A stretch of 64,000 nucleotides of DNA from assembly GCF_024220175.1 (NCBI RefSeq), contig NZ_CP098502.1, forward strand, positions 4,840,514-4,904,513, written 5' to 3'. Below are positions 40,760 through 49,472 of this stretch, one piece after another. How positions within the stretch are numbered: position 1 is the first letter of the stretch; each line of letters starts with the position of its first letter. This DNA is from Paraconexibacter antarcticus (lineage in GTDB: Bacteria > Actinomycetota > Thermoleophilia > Solirubrobacterales > Solirubrobacteraceae). Below the pieces are notes generated by a model, which was given only the letters and a program-made list of their open reading frames with translations, was not told the DNA's origin and did not search any database. A program made the position numbers and the translations under genes.

Positions 40760-42658
40760 ATGGATCAGACGTTCCGTGAAGAAGCACTGCGGTGGCTGGC
40801 GGCGGGGTTGCTGGCAGCGGTCGGCGCCTACCTGGCGAGCGTGAGCGCGCTCGTGCACGCCCATCTCAGGCATCGCGCACCCGGCTGGGTCTCGCCGCTG
40901 GCCCTAGCCACTTGTGCGGGCGTGTTGCTCGCCGGCTGGCGAGCTGAACCGATCGGGGCGGTGCTCGTAGCCGGCCTGATCTTCGCGGCAGGATGCGCGC
41001 TGGGGCGTTCCATGCTCCCGGGGTTCTCGCCGACCGGCGTCGTGCTGCTTTCGGCGTGCGCGACGATGGCGCTGTTCGCTGCCCCGTGGACGGTGCTCTA
41101 CGTCGCGGGTATTCCCGTGAGCCACCTCACCCGTGCCCTGATGCTGGCCGGGGTGCCGCTGATCCTGCTGCTGCTTCCCGTCGCGGCCGTGCAGCTCTTC
41201 GAGGCATGGGAGCCGCTGTGCCGACGCACATGGACTCGCCCGACGAGCGTCCCGACCGCGAGGCCAGGAGCGCGCCGACCGCCGGTCTGTCTGCACGTCC
41301 CCGTCCACGCCGAGCCCCCCGAGGTCGTGATCGGCACCCTGAACGCGCTCGCCGCGCTCCGCTACGAGCACCTCGACGTCCTGGTCATCGACAACAACAC
41401 CGACGACGAACAGCTCTGGCGCCCCGTGGAAGCGCACTGCCGGCGCCTGGGGCCGCGGTTTCGCTTCGTACACGTCGACGGCCTCTCCGGCGCAAAGGCC
41501 GGCGCACTGAACCTCGCGCTGACGCTCACGCCTGCCGCAGCGGAGATCATCGGCGTCATCGACGCCGACTACCACGTAAGAGCAGACTTCCTGGAAGCCC
41601 TCGTGCCGTGCTTCGAAGACCCCTCCTTGGGGTTCGTGCAGACGCCACACGACTACCGCCAGTGGCAACACAGCCGGTACCTGCGGATGTGCAACTTCGA
41701 GTACGCCTACTTCTTCCGGACCATCCTGCCCAGCCGCAACGAGCGCACCGCCGCGATCACCGTCGGCACCATGTGCCTGATCCGCCGCGACGCACTCGAG
41801 CGCGCCGGCGGCTGGGCGGAATGGTGCGTCACCGAGGACTCCGAACTGGCCGTCCGCATCCACGCAGCCGGATACCGCTCGCTCTACCTCGCCACCAGCT
41901 TCGGCCAAGGCCTGATCCCCGAGACCTTCGCCGGCTACAAACGCCAGCGCTTTCGCTGGACCTACGGGCCCGTCCAGGAACTCCGCCGCCACTGGCGGCT
42001 CTTCCTGCCCCGCCCCTTGGCCACGCCCTCGCAGCTCACCCCGGCTCAGAAGATCCACCATCTCAACCACGGCCTTGACCGCGTGGCGATGGGCCTGCGC
42101 GTGCTGCTGCTCCCACTCGGCGTGGCGATCGCCGCGTCCATGACGCTGCACCACGAGCGCATCCCGGTGCCGTTCGAGCTCTGGGCGACCGTCACCGCCG
42201 GAACGGCCACGAGCCTGCTGCTGCGCTGGCTGACGTTCCGTGTGCTCGTTGGCTGCTCGCTCATCGACACGATCGGCGCGTTCCTCGCCAGCAAGGCCCT
42301 CGAGTACACCGTCACCACCGCGAGCATCTGGGGCCTTTTGACCCATTCGATCCCCTGGCGGCGCACCGACAAGTTCCCCACCCTCCCCAAAGGCCTGCGC
42401 GCCCTGAGCGCCTGCATCCCCGAACTGCTGCTCGCCCTCCTCGCCCTGGCGATCCCCGCCCTCATCGCGATCGCCGGCGCCCCCAGCGGCCTGCTCCTGA
42501 TGCTCCTCATCGGCGCCGGCCTGCAGAGCGCCGTCTACCTCACCGCCCCGCTGCTGGCCCTGCTCGCCGACCACGACCGCCGCGCCGACCATCCCAACGG
42601 TCCCCGCAGTACCGGCCCGCTCGCCACCCTACGCCCCGACCTTGCCCACGACACATGA
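40760..42658 (+). CDS. Processive GT2 glycosyltransferase, cellulose-synthase-like
   Basis: A 632-residue membrane enzyme. N-terminal helices (about 10-150) precede the GT-A domain: DVLVIDNNTDD, VIDADYHVRADFLEALVPCF (DxD), TEDSELAVRIHAAGY (TED) and KRQRFRWTYGPVQ (QxxRW). C-terminal helices follow at about 430-600. These D, DxD, TED and QxxRW motifs define processive beta-glycosyltransferases. No PilZ domain is visible. The product could be an exopolysaccharide. Its ATG has GGGGG upstream. A small gene follows in ATGA overlap. Confidence 0.88.
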   Translation: MDQTFREEALRWLAAGLLAAVGAYLASVSALVHAHLRHRAPGWVSPLALATCAGVLLAGWRAEPIGAVLVAGLIFAAGCALGRSMLPGFSPTGVVLLSACATMALFAAPWTVLYVAGIPVSHLTRALMLAGVPLILLLLPVAAVQLFEAWEPLCRRTWTRPTSVPTARPGARRPPVCLHVPVHAEPPEVVIGTLNALAALRYEHLDVLVIDNNTDDEQLWRPVEAHCRRLGPRFRFVHVDGLSGAKAGALNLALTLTPAAAEIIGVIDADYHVRADFLEALVPCFEDPSLGFVQTPHDYRQWQHSRYLRMCNFEYAYFFRTILPSRNERTAAITVGTMCLIRRDALERAGGWAEWCVTEDSELAVRIHAAGYRSLYLATSFGQGLIPETFAGYKRQRFRWTYGPVQELRRHWRLFLPRPLATPSQLTPAQKIHHLNHGLDRVAMGLRVLLLPLGVAIAASMTLHHERIPVPFELWATVTAGTATSLLLRWLTFRVLVGCSLIDTIGAFLASKALEYTVTTASIWGLLTHSIPWRRTDKFPTLPKGLRALSACIPELLLALLALAIPALIAIAGAPSGLLLMLLIGAGLQSAVYLTAPLLALLADHDRRADHPNGPRSTGPLATLRPDLAHDT

Positions 42659-42984
42659 CGACGCGACACGTCGAGTCGCGAGGTTCGCATCTTGGCCGTG
42701 TTGATGCTGATTCGCACAAACACCGCTACCGTGAACGGATCGATCGATCACGTACGTCCGCCCAGGAGAACGCCCTGCAGTCAGTTCTGGCAGCCAAACT
42801 GGAGCTCTCCGCGCTCGCCGACGGCGACACGGCGGCCTTCGACCGGCTCCGCGCTGCGCTGGACGCGGCGTCTGATCACCTCTATCGCGCGACCGAGCGG
42901 CCACGCGACGCGCAGCCCGACCAGCCAACGGAGCGGTTGACCAACGCGACGTCACGCGGGCGCTCGCGCTCGACTGACCGCTGA
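42655..42984 (+). CDS. Small hypothetical protein coupled to GT2
   Basis: A 109-residue frame starting in the GT2 stop codon (ATGA). The middle (LAAKLELSALADGDTAAFDR then LRAALDAASDHLYRA) has the character of a helical protein, while both ends are basic and low complexity. No family recognised. The overlap and codon bias support a gene, but the short length in very GC-rich DNA leaves doubt. Confidence 0.4.
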   Translation: MTTRHVESRGSHLGRVDADSHKHRYRERIDRSRTSAQENALQSVLAAKLELSALADGDTAAFDRLRAALDAASDHLYRATERPRDAQPDQPTERLTNATSRGRSRSTDR

Positions 42985-43211
42985 AGCCGAGCCGGGTTCG
43001 CCCGGACGGACAAGCCTGGATCTTGCGTAGGGCGATCGGGTCGCGCGGCGCACCCGCCGGCGCGTCCCCGCAGTTCGGTGGTCCGCCCGTCACAGCCCGG
43101 CCGCTGGTGCGTCATTCGCGCGTTTGCGTCAGATGTGGTCTTGCCGACGGCGCCGGCCGGGAGCACCATCGGGGAGGGGTTATCCAGCACACGTCCAGGG
43201 GGATCAGAGTC

Positions 43212-44672
43212 ATGCCACGACCGCACCACGGTGGCGTCCGCGGGTCGCAGAGCGTTCCGTCGTCAACGTCGTTCGAAGGGCTTTTCGGGCGGATGTTCCG
43301 CAGCCTGCCCGCCGCGCATCATCACGATGAGGACCTCACGGCGCTCGGGGCCGCGATGACCGCCGAGGCCGAGGACCACCCCACGCCCGAGGGGACGGCC
43401 GACGACGAGGAGAACCCCGGCATCGCGGCCGGGTACACCTACCTCGGCCAGCTCATCGACCACGACCTGACTTTCGACCCGGTCTCCTCGCTGCAGCGCA
43501 CCAACGACCCCGACGCGCTCGTGGATTTCCGCACACCGCGCTTTGACCTTGACTGCGTCTACGGTCGTGGCCCGAGCGATCAGCCCTACCTCTACCAGCC
43601 GGACGGTCGCTCGATGCTGCTCGGCGAGCCGCTGAGCGGCAACCCAGGAGACCCGCACGCGGTCGACCTGCCGCGAAACTCAGGTGGCCGCGCCCTCATC
43701 GGCGACCCCCGCAACGACGAGAACCGCATCGTCGCGCAACTTCAGGTCGCGCTGCTGCGCTTCCACAACCTCATGACCACCAGGATCACGGGCCCGTTCG
43801 AGCACGTGGCCGAGCAGGTCCGCTGGCACTACCAATGGATCGTCCTGCACGATTTCCTACCCACGATCGTGGGGCAGGCCGCCGTCGACGCGCTCTTCCC
43901 TCACGGCCCCCACCAGCCGCCGAAGCTGTCGTGGTACACGCCGCGGAACAACGCGTTCATGCCGATCGAGTTCTCCGCCGCCGCCTACCGCTTCGGCCAC
44001 TCGATGATCCGGCCGATCTACCGCCTCAACGAGACCATCGAGCGCCGCCCGATCTTCTCCCCCACGCCCGACCAGCCCGCCGCCGACCTCGGCGGCTTCC
44101 GTCCCATCCCGGACGACTGGGCGATCGACTGGCGCTTCTTCTTCCCCATGGAAAGCACAACGCAGATCGGCCGCCCGCAGCTGTCCTACAAGATCGACAC
44201 CTCGCTCGTGAACCCCCTCGGCGCGCTCCCGCCGTCGATCGCGGCAAACCCCTCATCCCTCGCGGCCCGCAACCTGCTCCGCGGCAAGTCGATGCGTCTG
44301 CCCTCGGGACAGAGCGTCGCCCGGGCCATCCGGGTGCCCGTCATCCCGGACGCGGACCTGCGCATCGGCAAAGCCAACGAGGCCGACCAGCCCGGGACCC
44401 CGCTGCTGGACATCTCACCCCACTTCGCAAACAACGCGCCGCTGTGGTTCTACATCCTGCGCGAAGCCCAGCAGGCCTTCGTCGACGACACCGCCCCCAT
44501 CCGCCTGGGCCCGGTCGGCGCAACGCTCGTCGCCGAGACCTTCGTCGGCCTGCTCTGGCACGACAGCCACTCCTACCTGCGCCAACACCCCACCTTCACC
44601 CCACGCCACGACCTCCAGAACAACGGCAGCTTCGGCATCAAGGAACTGATCGCCGCCGCCGTCGGCAGCTGA
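43212..44672 (+). CDS. Animal-type haem peroxidase family protein
   Basis: A 486-residue protein of the peroxidase-cyclooxygenase superfamily. The distal site is GQLIDHDLTFD (His84), with ENRIVAQLQVALLRFHNLM following. The proximal His263 lies in YRFGHSMIRP. Bacterial members often lack a signal peptide, as here. Peroxide-driven oxidation or halogenation is expected, and the substrate is unknown. It is a single gene ended by a strong hairpin. Confidence 0.9.
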   Translation: MPRPHHGGVRGSQSVPSSTSFEGLFGRMFRSLPAAHHHDEDLTALGAAMTAEAEDHPTPEGTADDEENPGIAAGYTYLGQLIDHDLTFDPVSSLQRTNDPDALVDFRTPRFDLDCVYGRGPSDQPYLYQPDGRSMLLGEPLSGNPGDPHAVDLPRNSGGRALIGDPRNDENRIVAQLQVALLRFHNLMTTRITGPFEHVAEQVRWHYQWIVLHDFLPTIVGQAAVDALFPHGPHQPPKLSWYTPRNNAFMPIEFSAAAYRFGHSMIRPIYRLNETIERRPIFSPTPDQPAADLGGFRPIPDDWAIDWRFFFPMESTTQIGRPQLSYKIDTSLVNPLGALPPSIAANPSSLAARNLLRGKSMRLPSGQSVARAIRVPVIPDADLRIGKANEADQPGTPLLDISPHFANNAPLWFYILREAQQAFVDDTAPIRLGPVGATLVAETFVGLLWHDSHSYLRQHPTFTPRHDLQNNGSFGIKELIAAAVGS

Positions 44673-44692
44673 CCCCCACACCCCCGCCCACC

Positions 44693-44722
44693 GGCCAGGT
44701 CGCGCCCCACCGCGACCTGGCC
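44693..44722 (+). terminator. 12-bp perfect hairpin after peroxidase
   Basis: GGCCAGGTCGCG (44693-44704), loop CCCCAC, CGCGACCTGGCC (44711-44722). It begins 21 bases after the peroxidase stop. No T-run follows, as is common in this lineage. Confidence 0.7.
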
Positions 44723-44899
44723 ACGCCGGCTCGTCTCCCGTGGCCGTGAGATCGATCGCACGCGCGGGACGCCGCCAACGTCACGCGTGTGAGCTGCGCG
44801 TTGTTGCACCTGCCGCACAGCGCCCCGGTAGCCCGCCAGACGCTTGATCGATAGGCCGGAAAGTGGCATCCTGGCGCCGACGACGCGAGGAGGTTGCGC

Positions 44900-45676
44900 A
44901 TGGCCGACGCCGGAGCCCAGGTCGCACCCCGCTCCACCCAGGGCGGCGCCGCCGCGTGGCGAGCCACACCGCTCGTCCTGCTCGCCCTCGCCGCGGCCGG
45001 CTGGTGGTGGTCGGTCAAGGTCGCGGCCGACATGTCCGGCGGCGGGATGGACGCGATGGCCGACCCCATGTCGCTCGGCGCCTTCGTCGTCGCCTGGCTC
45101 GCGATGATGGCGGCGATGATGCTGCCGGCCGTGCTGCCGGTGGTGAAGCTGTACGCGCTGGCCGCGGCCCGCGGGACCGTCGCGCCGGTGCCGCTGTTCG
45201 TCGCGGGGTACCTCGCGCTCTGGACGGTGCTGGCCGGACCGGCCTACCTCGCCTGGCGGGCGCTGGAGATGCCGCTCGCCGACGGCGAGGCATGGGCCGG
45301 CCGCGTCGCCGGCATGACCCTGCTGGCCGCCGCGGCGTGGCAGGTCAGTCCCGTGAAGTCGGCCTGTCTGCGCCACTGCCGCTCGCCGATGGGCGTCTTC
45401 CTGCGCTTCGGCGGGGACGCGCGCCGCCCCGGCGGCGCGGTGCGGATGGGCGTCGTCCACGGCGCCTATTGCGTCGGCTGCTGCTGGGCGCTTTTCGCGG
45501 TCCTCGTCGCCGCCGCGAGCATGAGCGTCCTCTGGCTCGTCGCCTTCACCGCGCTGATCTTCGCCGAGAAGAACCTGCCGGCCGGCGAGCGGATCGCGCG
45601 CGCCGCCGCTCCCGCGCTCGCGGCGCTCGGCGCCGCGCTGCTCGTCGCCCCGTCCCTGATCCCGCACATCACCTAG
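44900..45676 (+). CDS. DUF2182 membrane protein
   Basis: A 258-residue integral membrane protein with about six helices. The DUF2182 pattern includes WLAMMAAMMLPAVLPVVKLY, SPVKSACLRHCRSP, HGAYCVGCCWAL and AEKNLPAG. Cys and His clusters suggest metal binding. GAGGAGG lies just before ATG 44900. It is followed 8 bases later by a DUF1326 gene, a conserved pair whose role is not settled but may concern metal handling. Confidence 0.88.
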   Translation: MADAGAQVAPRSTQGGAAAWRATPLVLLALAAAGWWWSVKVAADMSGGGMDAMADPMSLGAFVVAWLAMMAAMMLPAVLPVVKLYALAAARGTVAPVPLFVAGYLALWTVLAGPAYLAWRALEMPLADGEAWAGRVAGMTLLAAAAWQVSPVKSACLRHCRSPMGVFLRFGGDARRPGGAVRMGVVHGAYCVGCCWALFAVLVAAASMSVLWLVAFTALIFAEKNLPAGERIARAAAPALAALGAALLVAPSLIPHIT

Positions 45677-45684
45677 GAGAAGAC

Positions 45685-46314
45685 ATGTCGACCACCGAGA
45701 CCCGGACCGCCTGGCGCATCGCCGGCAAGGGCTACGAGTTCTGCAACTGCCAGCCCGGCTGCACGTGCAACTTCAACGGCTTTCCGACCTCGCCCGACGG
45801 CAGCTGCAAGGCGGCGGTCGTCAACCAGATCACGAGCGGCCACTGCGGCGACGTCGACCTCGCCGGGGTGACGACGCTCGCGATCCTCGACTGGCCCAAG
45901 GCGATCCACGACGGGGGCGGCAAGGCGGTCATGGTCGCCCCGCCGGCGGTCACCGACGAGCAGCTCGGCGCCCTGGCCCAGATCTACACCGGACAGCTCG
46001 GCGGCATGCCCTGGGAGATCCTCGGCACGACCTTCGAGGTCGCCGGCGTGGTCCGCGCCGACATCGACGTCGACGAGGACGGCATGCACAGCGGGTTCCG
46101 GGTCGAGGGCGTGGGTGAGGCCCGGGGCACGACGCTGAAGAACCCCGTCACCGGCGAGGACCACCTCGTTTCGATCGTCCTGAACCAGGGCTTCATCTGG
46201 AAGCAGGGCGACTGCGGCCAGGGCACCTTCGAGGTCGAGGCCGAGGGCATCCACATGTCCTTCAAGGACAGCAACTGGATCCTCTACGACTTCGACTGGA
46301 CCAACCAGAACTGA
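45685..46314 (+). CDS. DUF1326 family protein
   Basis: A 209-residue protein beginning with the family motif EFCNCQPGCTCNFNGFPTSP. TSGHCGDVDLAGV and a soluble beta-rich body follow, ending FDWTNQN. The N-terminal CxCxxxCxC suggests a metal site. It forms an operon with DUF2182. Function is not established. Confidence 0.88.
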   Translation: MSTTETRTAWRIAGKGYEFCNCQPGCTCNFNGFPTSPDGSCKAAVVNQITSGHCGDVDLAGVTTLAILDWPKAIHDGGGKAVMVAPPAVTDEQLGALAQIYTGQLGGMPWEILGTTFEVAGVVRADIDVDEDGMHSGFRVEGVGEARGTTLKNPVTGEDHLVSIVLNQGFIWKQGDCGQGTFEVEAEGIHMSFKDSNWILYDFDWTNQN

Positions 46315-46485
46315 CACCCCGCAGGCCGGCCGACAGCAGACTGCGAGCACCGTCGCGCCCAGCGGTGGTGCTCGAGCTCGGGGAGTGGCCGCGATAGGGT
46401 CGACCGTGCCGGACTCGTGGGATTTTGATCAGTCTCTCGTCGGACGGCTTCTGTTTCCCAAGATGGTCCAGGAGCCTCGCGCCCG

Positions 46486-46875
46486 ATGAGACCCGGAGAG
46501 TTCCGGACAGACCTTGAGAAGTTCGATGCCCGAACCCATGTGTTGCGGTGCTTCGGCGAACTCGACATAACCTCGATGTTGATGTGCCGTCAGGCCGTCA
46601 TGCAGGTCACCGCGCCGTGCCTCGTGCTCGATCTGCGGGAGCTGAGCTTCCTCGACTCGTCGGGCATCGCGGTCCTCCTGATCGCGCAGCGACGCCACCG
46701 CGGAGGTCGGCTGGCGACCTGCGTCAGCCCCGGCGGCCGCGTGGCACGGATCCTCGCCCTCGCCGGCCTCGAGCCGGCCCTTGGCGTCAGCCCTTCCATC
46801 GCCGGAGCGCTGGCCGCCCTCTCGCCCGCCGACGGCACCCCGCATCCAGCCGATCTCGACCTCCCGCCAGCATGA
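46486..46875 (+). CDS. STAS-domain anti-sigma-factor antagonist
   Basis: A 129-residue STAS protein with the phosphorylatable Ser in LSFLDSSGIAVLL. Strands CFGELDITSM and VLDLRELSF precede it. Such proteins bind and release anti-sigma kinases of the RsbW type. No kinase gene is adjacent. A second STAS gene follows 133 bases later. Confidence 0.82.
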   Translation: MRPGEFRTDLEKFDARTHVLRCFGELDITSMLMCRQAVMQVTAPCLVLDLRELSFLDSSGIAVLLIAQRRHRGGRLATCVSPGGRVARILALAGLEPALGVSPSIAGALAALSPADGTPHPADLDLPPA

Positions 46876-47008
46876 CCACGCCCACCTGCCACGGGAGTTC
46901 ACGGCCAGCTCAGCACCTCGACGGTCTCTTCGTCCCGGCTCCGGGCAGTGAGGTCTCGGATGCCAGCGCGACCGCTTGCGACGAGTGTTGTCGTCCTACG
47001 TGAGGCCC

Positions 47009-47362
47009 ATGCCGCGCACGCCCGCCCGCAACACTGCCGCCACACCGACGCTCCGCGTCACCACAGAACAGACCCCAACAGCACGGGTGATCGGCGTTCA
47101 CGGCGAACTCGTCGTCGCCACCGTCGCGCAGCTGCAGCCAGAGCTTGACCGCATCACCCGCCAAGAGCGCCGCCAGATCATCATCGACCTGCGCACCCTC
47201 ACCCGCATCGACTCAAGCGGAGCACGCGCGATCGAGCAGCTGTATCACCGCTGTGGGCTGCTGAAGCAGACCCTCAGCATCAGGCCCGGGCCCGCCCGGG
47301 TGCAACAGGTCTTTGAGTTCTGCCGGCTCGCCGCGGTGCTCCCTTTCGCCGAGGAACCCTGA
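47009..47362 (+). CDS. STAS-domain protein, second copy
   Basis: A 117-residue STAS protein with RIIDL-type strand QIIIDLRTLTRIDSSGARA containing the Ser target. FEFCRLAAVLPFAEEP closes the domain. The ATG at 47009 was chosen over an upstream in-frame start because the fold begins shortly after. Together with the gene at 46486 it may form a partner-switching module. Its stop lies 18 bases before a truncated HD gene. Confidence 0.8.
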   Translation: MPRTPARNTAATPTLRVTTEQTPTARVIGVHGELVVATVAQLQPELDRITRQERRQIIIDLRTLTRIDSSGARAIEQLYHRCGLLKQTLSIRPGPARVQQVFEFCRLAAVLPFAEEP

Positions 47363-47382
47363 TCCGGCACACGTGGTTCTAG

Positions 47383-47895
47383 ACGGCGGGCGCGCTGCTG
47401 CACGACATCGGCAAGCTCGACGCGTACACGAGCGACCCGCTCGACATCGCGATGACCGACGCGGGCCGCCTCATCGGCGAGATCCCGCTCGGGTACTACC
47501 GCGTCCGCCGCGAGCTCGACGCCATGCCCGGCTTCCCCGCGGAGACCGCGCAGGCGCTGCTCCACATCATCCTCAGCCACCACGGCCGGCTCGAGCACGG
47601 CTCCCCCGTGCTGCCGGCGACGCGCGAGGCGACGCTCGTCCACTTCCTCGACAACCTCGGCGGCCGCCTCGGCGCCTACGACCGGCTCGAGAAGACCCTC
47701 CCGCCCGGCACCGACTGGTCGGCCTTCGACCGCGTCGTCGGCGGCGGGGCGTTCTTCGGCGCGGGGACGGGGACGCCGCCCGCGGTCGCCGGCCCCGCCC
47801 CGCTCCTCGACGGACCGCCCCCGTTCGCCGCCCCGCGCGGGACGCCCGCCGAGCGCCCGGCGGTCGCGGCGAGCGCGGCGTTCCACGCGGCCTGA
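47383..47895 (+). pseudogene. 5'-truncated YhaM-type HD-domain exonuclease gene
   Basis: The frame opens directly after a TAG (47380-47382) with TAGALLHDIGKLDAYTSD, the HD motif of 3'-5' exoribonuclease YhaM. GRLIGEIPLGYYRVRRELDA, HHGRLEHGSP and the metal-site Asp stretch VHFLDNLGGRLGAYDR follow. The N-terminal OB-fold and first HD histidine region are gone. The cut falls 20 bases after the STAS stop. The first ATG lies after the HD motif, so an active enzyme is unlikely. A Pro/Gly-rich tail ends it. Confidence 0.72.
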
Positions 47896-48021
47896 CGGCG
47901 TCTTGGTGGCGGGACGCCCGAGGGGCCATCGCCTCTGACGCTGACGCGAGCGGGCCGTACGGGTGCGGGCGTTCGAACGGCGGGCAAAGACGGCGGCCGG
48001 GGCGCGGCGGTGCGGGGCGCG

Positions 48022-48068
48022 AGGTGTGTCCTCTCAGGCCGACTGAGCCCGCCTGGGAGGACACACCT
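48022..48068. terminator. 18-bp hairpin
   Basis: AGGTGTGTCCTCTCAGGC (48022-48039) pairs with GCCTGGGAGGACACACCT (48051-48068), with one T-G wobble and an 11-base loop. The right arm also begins the 133-base repeated unit. It is a likely bidirectional terminator. Confidence 0.65.
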
Positions 48069-48319
48069 GCCCGCGACCTCCCCGCGACCTACCCCGGCGT
48101 GCGGCCGAGTGGGACATATCCCCCCACAAGACCGCACGCCGACCACGGAAGCGCCGGCGGCGCGCCCCGCACCACCCCCACGCCCCTGGGAGGACACACC
48201 TGCCCGCGACCTCCCCGCGACCCGCCCCGGCGTGCGGCCGAGTGGGACATATCCCCCCACAAGACCGCACGCCGATCACAGACGCGCCGGCGGCGCCGCC
48301 CGCGCCCCGCACCCCCCCA
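48054..48319. repeat. Two tandem 133-base units, each with a nested hairpin
   Basis: TGGGAGGACACACCTGCCCG starts at 48054 and at 48187, giving a period of 133 bases with high identity over the first 90 bases. Each unit holds a nested palindrome (48096-48140 and 48229-48273): GGCGTGCGG and CCGCACGCC outside, GTGGG and CCCAC inside, and an ATAT loop. A third related hairpin lies at 59574-59616. Confidence 0.75.
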
Positions 48320-48344
48320 CGCCCGTCCGCCGTAACCAGCCGCC

Positions 48345-48434
48345 GTAGACGCCCCGGACCCCGTAGACGCCCCGGACCCCGTAGACGCCCCGGACCCCGT
48401 AGACGCCCCGGACCCCGTAGACGCCCCGGACCCC
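48345..48434. repeat. Five tandem 18-base repeats
   Basis: The unit GTAGACGCCCCGGACCCC is repeated five times without spacers and without visible mismatch. It is too short and lacks spacers, so it is not a CRISPR array. A plus-strand reading would give repeated RRRPGP, but no gene context supports translation. Confidence 0.85.
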
Positions 48435-48472
48435 GCCGGCGCTGCGGCCCCGACGACGTCCTGCCCGGAACC

Positions 48473-48709
48473 TCAGACCCCCCGGTTCGCCCGTTCGCTG
48501 TCGAGGACTGCGCGCATGTCGCGCGCGGCCTCGGCGATGCGGGCGATGAAGTCCTCGCGCTGGGCGGCGTCCATGTCGGGGCGCTTGACGAGCATGTCGG
48601 CGAAGCCGCCGATGATCGTCAGGGGTGTGCGGACGTCGTGGACGATGCGGACGAGGCGCTCGCCCGGATCCTGCGGCCAGGCGTCGGCGTCAGCGGGCGT
48701 CGATGTCAT
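48473..48709 (-). CDS. Stand-alone HisKA (histidine kinase dimerisation) peptide
   Basis: A 78-residue protein containing the H-box of histidine kinases, RIVHDVRTPLTIIGGFADML, with the phosphorylatable His. A second helix follows (DFIARIAEAARDMRAVLD). No HATPase domain follows before the stop and repeat region. Its ATG lies 20 bases inside the response regulator gene, so it is co-translated. It could be a phosphotransfer or regulator-binding peptide, or a kinase cut short by the repeat region. Confidence 0.65.
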   Translation of the reverse strand: MTSTPADADAWPQDPGERLVRIVHDVRTPLTIIGGFADMLVKRPDMDAAQREDFIARIAEAARDMRAVLDSERANRGV

Positions 48710-49337
48710 CGACGGTCCCGAGCGCGATCTCGCCGCGCTCGAGGGCGAGCGCGATCGCGTGGACGCGGTTGCGCGCCTGCAGCTTGCGGATGACGTTGCG
48801 GACGTGGGTGCGGACGGTCTCGACGGAGACGGAGATCTGCTCGCCGATCTTCTCGGCCGTGAGGCCCTCGGCCATGAGGTGCATGATCTCCCGCTCGCGC
48901 GGGGAGAGCTGCGGCACGCTCGAGGTCGCGCGCGGGGAGAGGAGGATGCGGTCCAGGCGCGGGTCGACGTAGGAGCCGCCGGCGGCGACGCGCTCGATCG
49001 CGCCGACGAGCTCGTCCATCGAGCCGGCCTTCAGCGCGTAGCCGCGGGCGCCCGAGTCCAGGCCGTCGTAGAGCAGCTCGGCGTCCGCGTCGCCGGTGTA
49101 GAGCATCACGCCGAGGTCGGGACGCAGCGCGAGGAGGTCCCGGCAGAGCTCGATCCCGCTGCCGTCCGGGAGGCGGATGTCGACGATCGCGACGTCCGGA
49201 TCCGCGACGGTGACGAGGTCGATCCCCGCCGCGACGTTCCCGGCCGCGCCGACGATCTGGAGGCCGTGGGCCCCGAGCAGCGCGGCGAGCCCTTCGCGCA
49301 GGGCCTCATGGTCGTCCACGATCACGATCTTCGTCAT
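48690..49337 (-). CDS. NarL/LuxR-family response regulator
   Basis: A 215-residue two-domain regulator. The receiver shows IVIVDDHEALREGLAALLGA, phospho-acceptor VAIVDIRLPDGSG and switch YTGD with Lys in ALKAGS. The LuxR HTH is LSPREREIMHLMAEGLTAEK and SVSVETVRTHVRNVIRKL. It is divergent from the PafBC gene (136 bases apart) and is coupled to the HisKA peptide. A full-length cognate kinase is not visible in the window. Confidence 0.9.
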   Translation of the reverse strand: MTKIVIVDDHEALREGLAALLGAHGLQIVGAAGNVAAGIDLVTVADPDVAIVDIRLPDGSGIELCRDLLALRPDLGVMLYTGDADAELLYDGLDSGARGYALKAGSMDELVGAIERVAAGGSYVDPRLDRILLSPRATSSVPQLSPREREIMHLMAEGLTAEKIGEQISVSVETVRTHVRNVIRKLQARNRVHAIALALERGEIALGTVDDIDAR

Positions 49338-49472
49338 CTGGACCGCAACGGTACCGGGCGAGGGTGCGGACCGACGGATTGCCGCAAAGAGCGGGCAAAC
49401 ACTGGCGCACGGCCATCCGGCCGCGGGCAGCGCCGCCCGCGGGGGGCGCCGCCCGACTATCGTGCGCCTCGA

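Larger units (their letters stand above)
47896..48472. other. 577-base hairpin- and repeat-rich convergent intergenic region
   Basis: It separates the truncated HD gene from the minus-strand HisKA gene. It contains an 18-bp hairpin (48022-48068), a 133-base unit present twice (starting 48054 and 48187), each with a 45-base nested hairpin, and five 18-base tandem units (48345-48434). I see no gene in it. Confidence 0.7.

Noticed and set aside
48345..48434. Possible CRISPR array
   Set aside because: The 18-base units are contiguous with no spacers and no cas genes are near.
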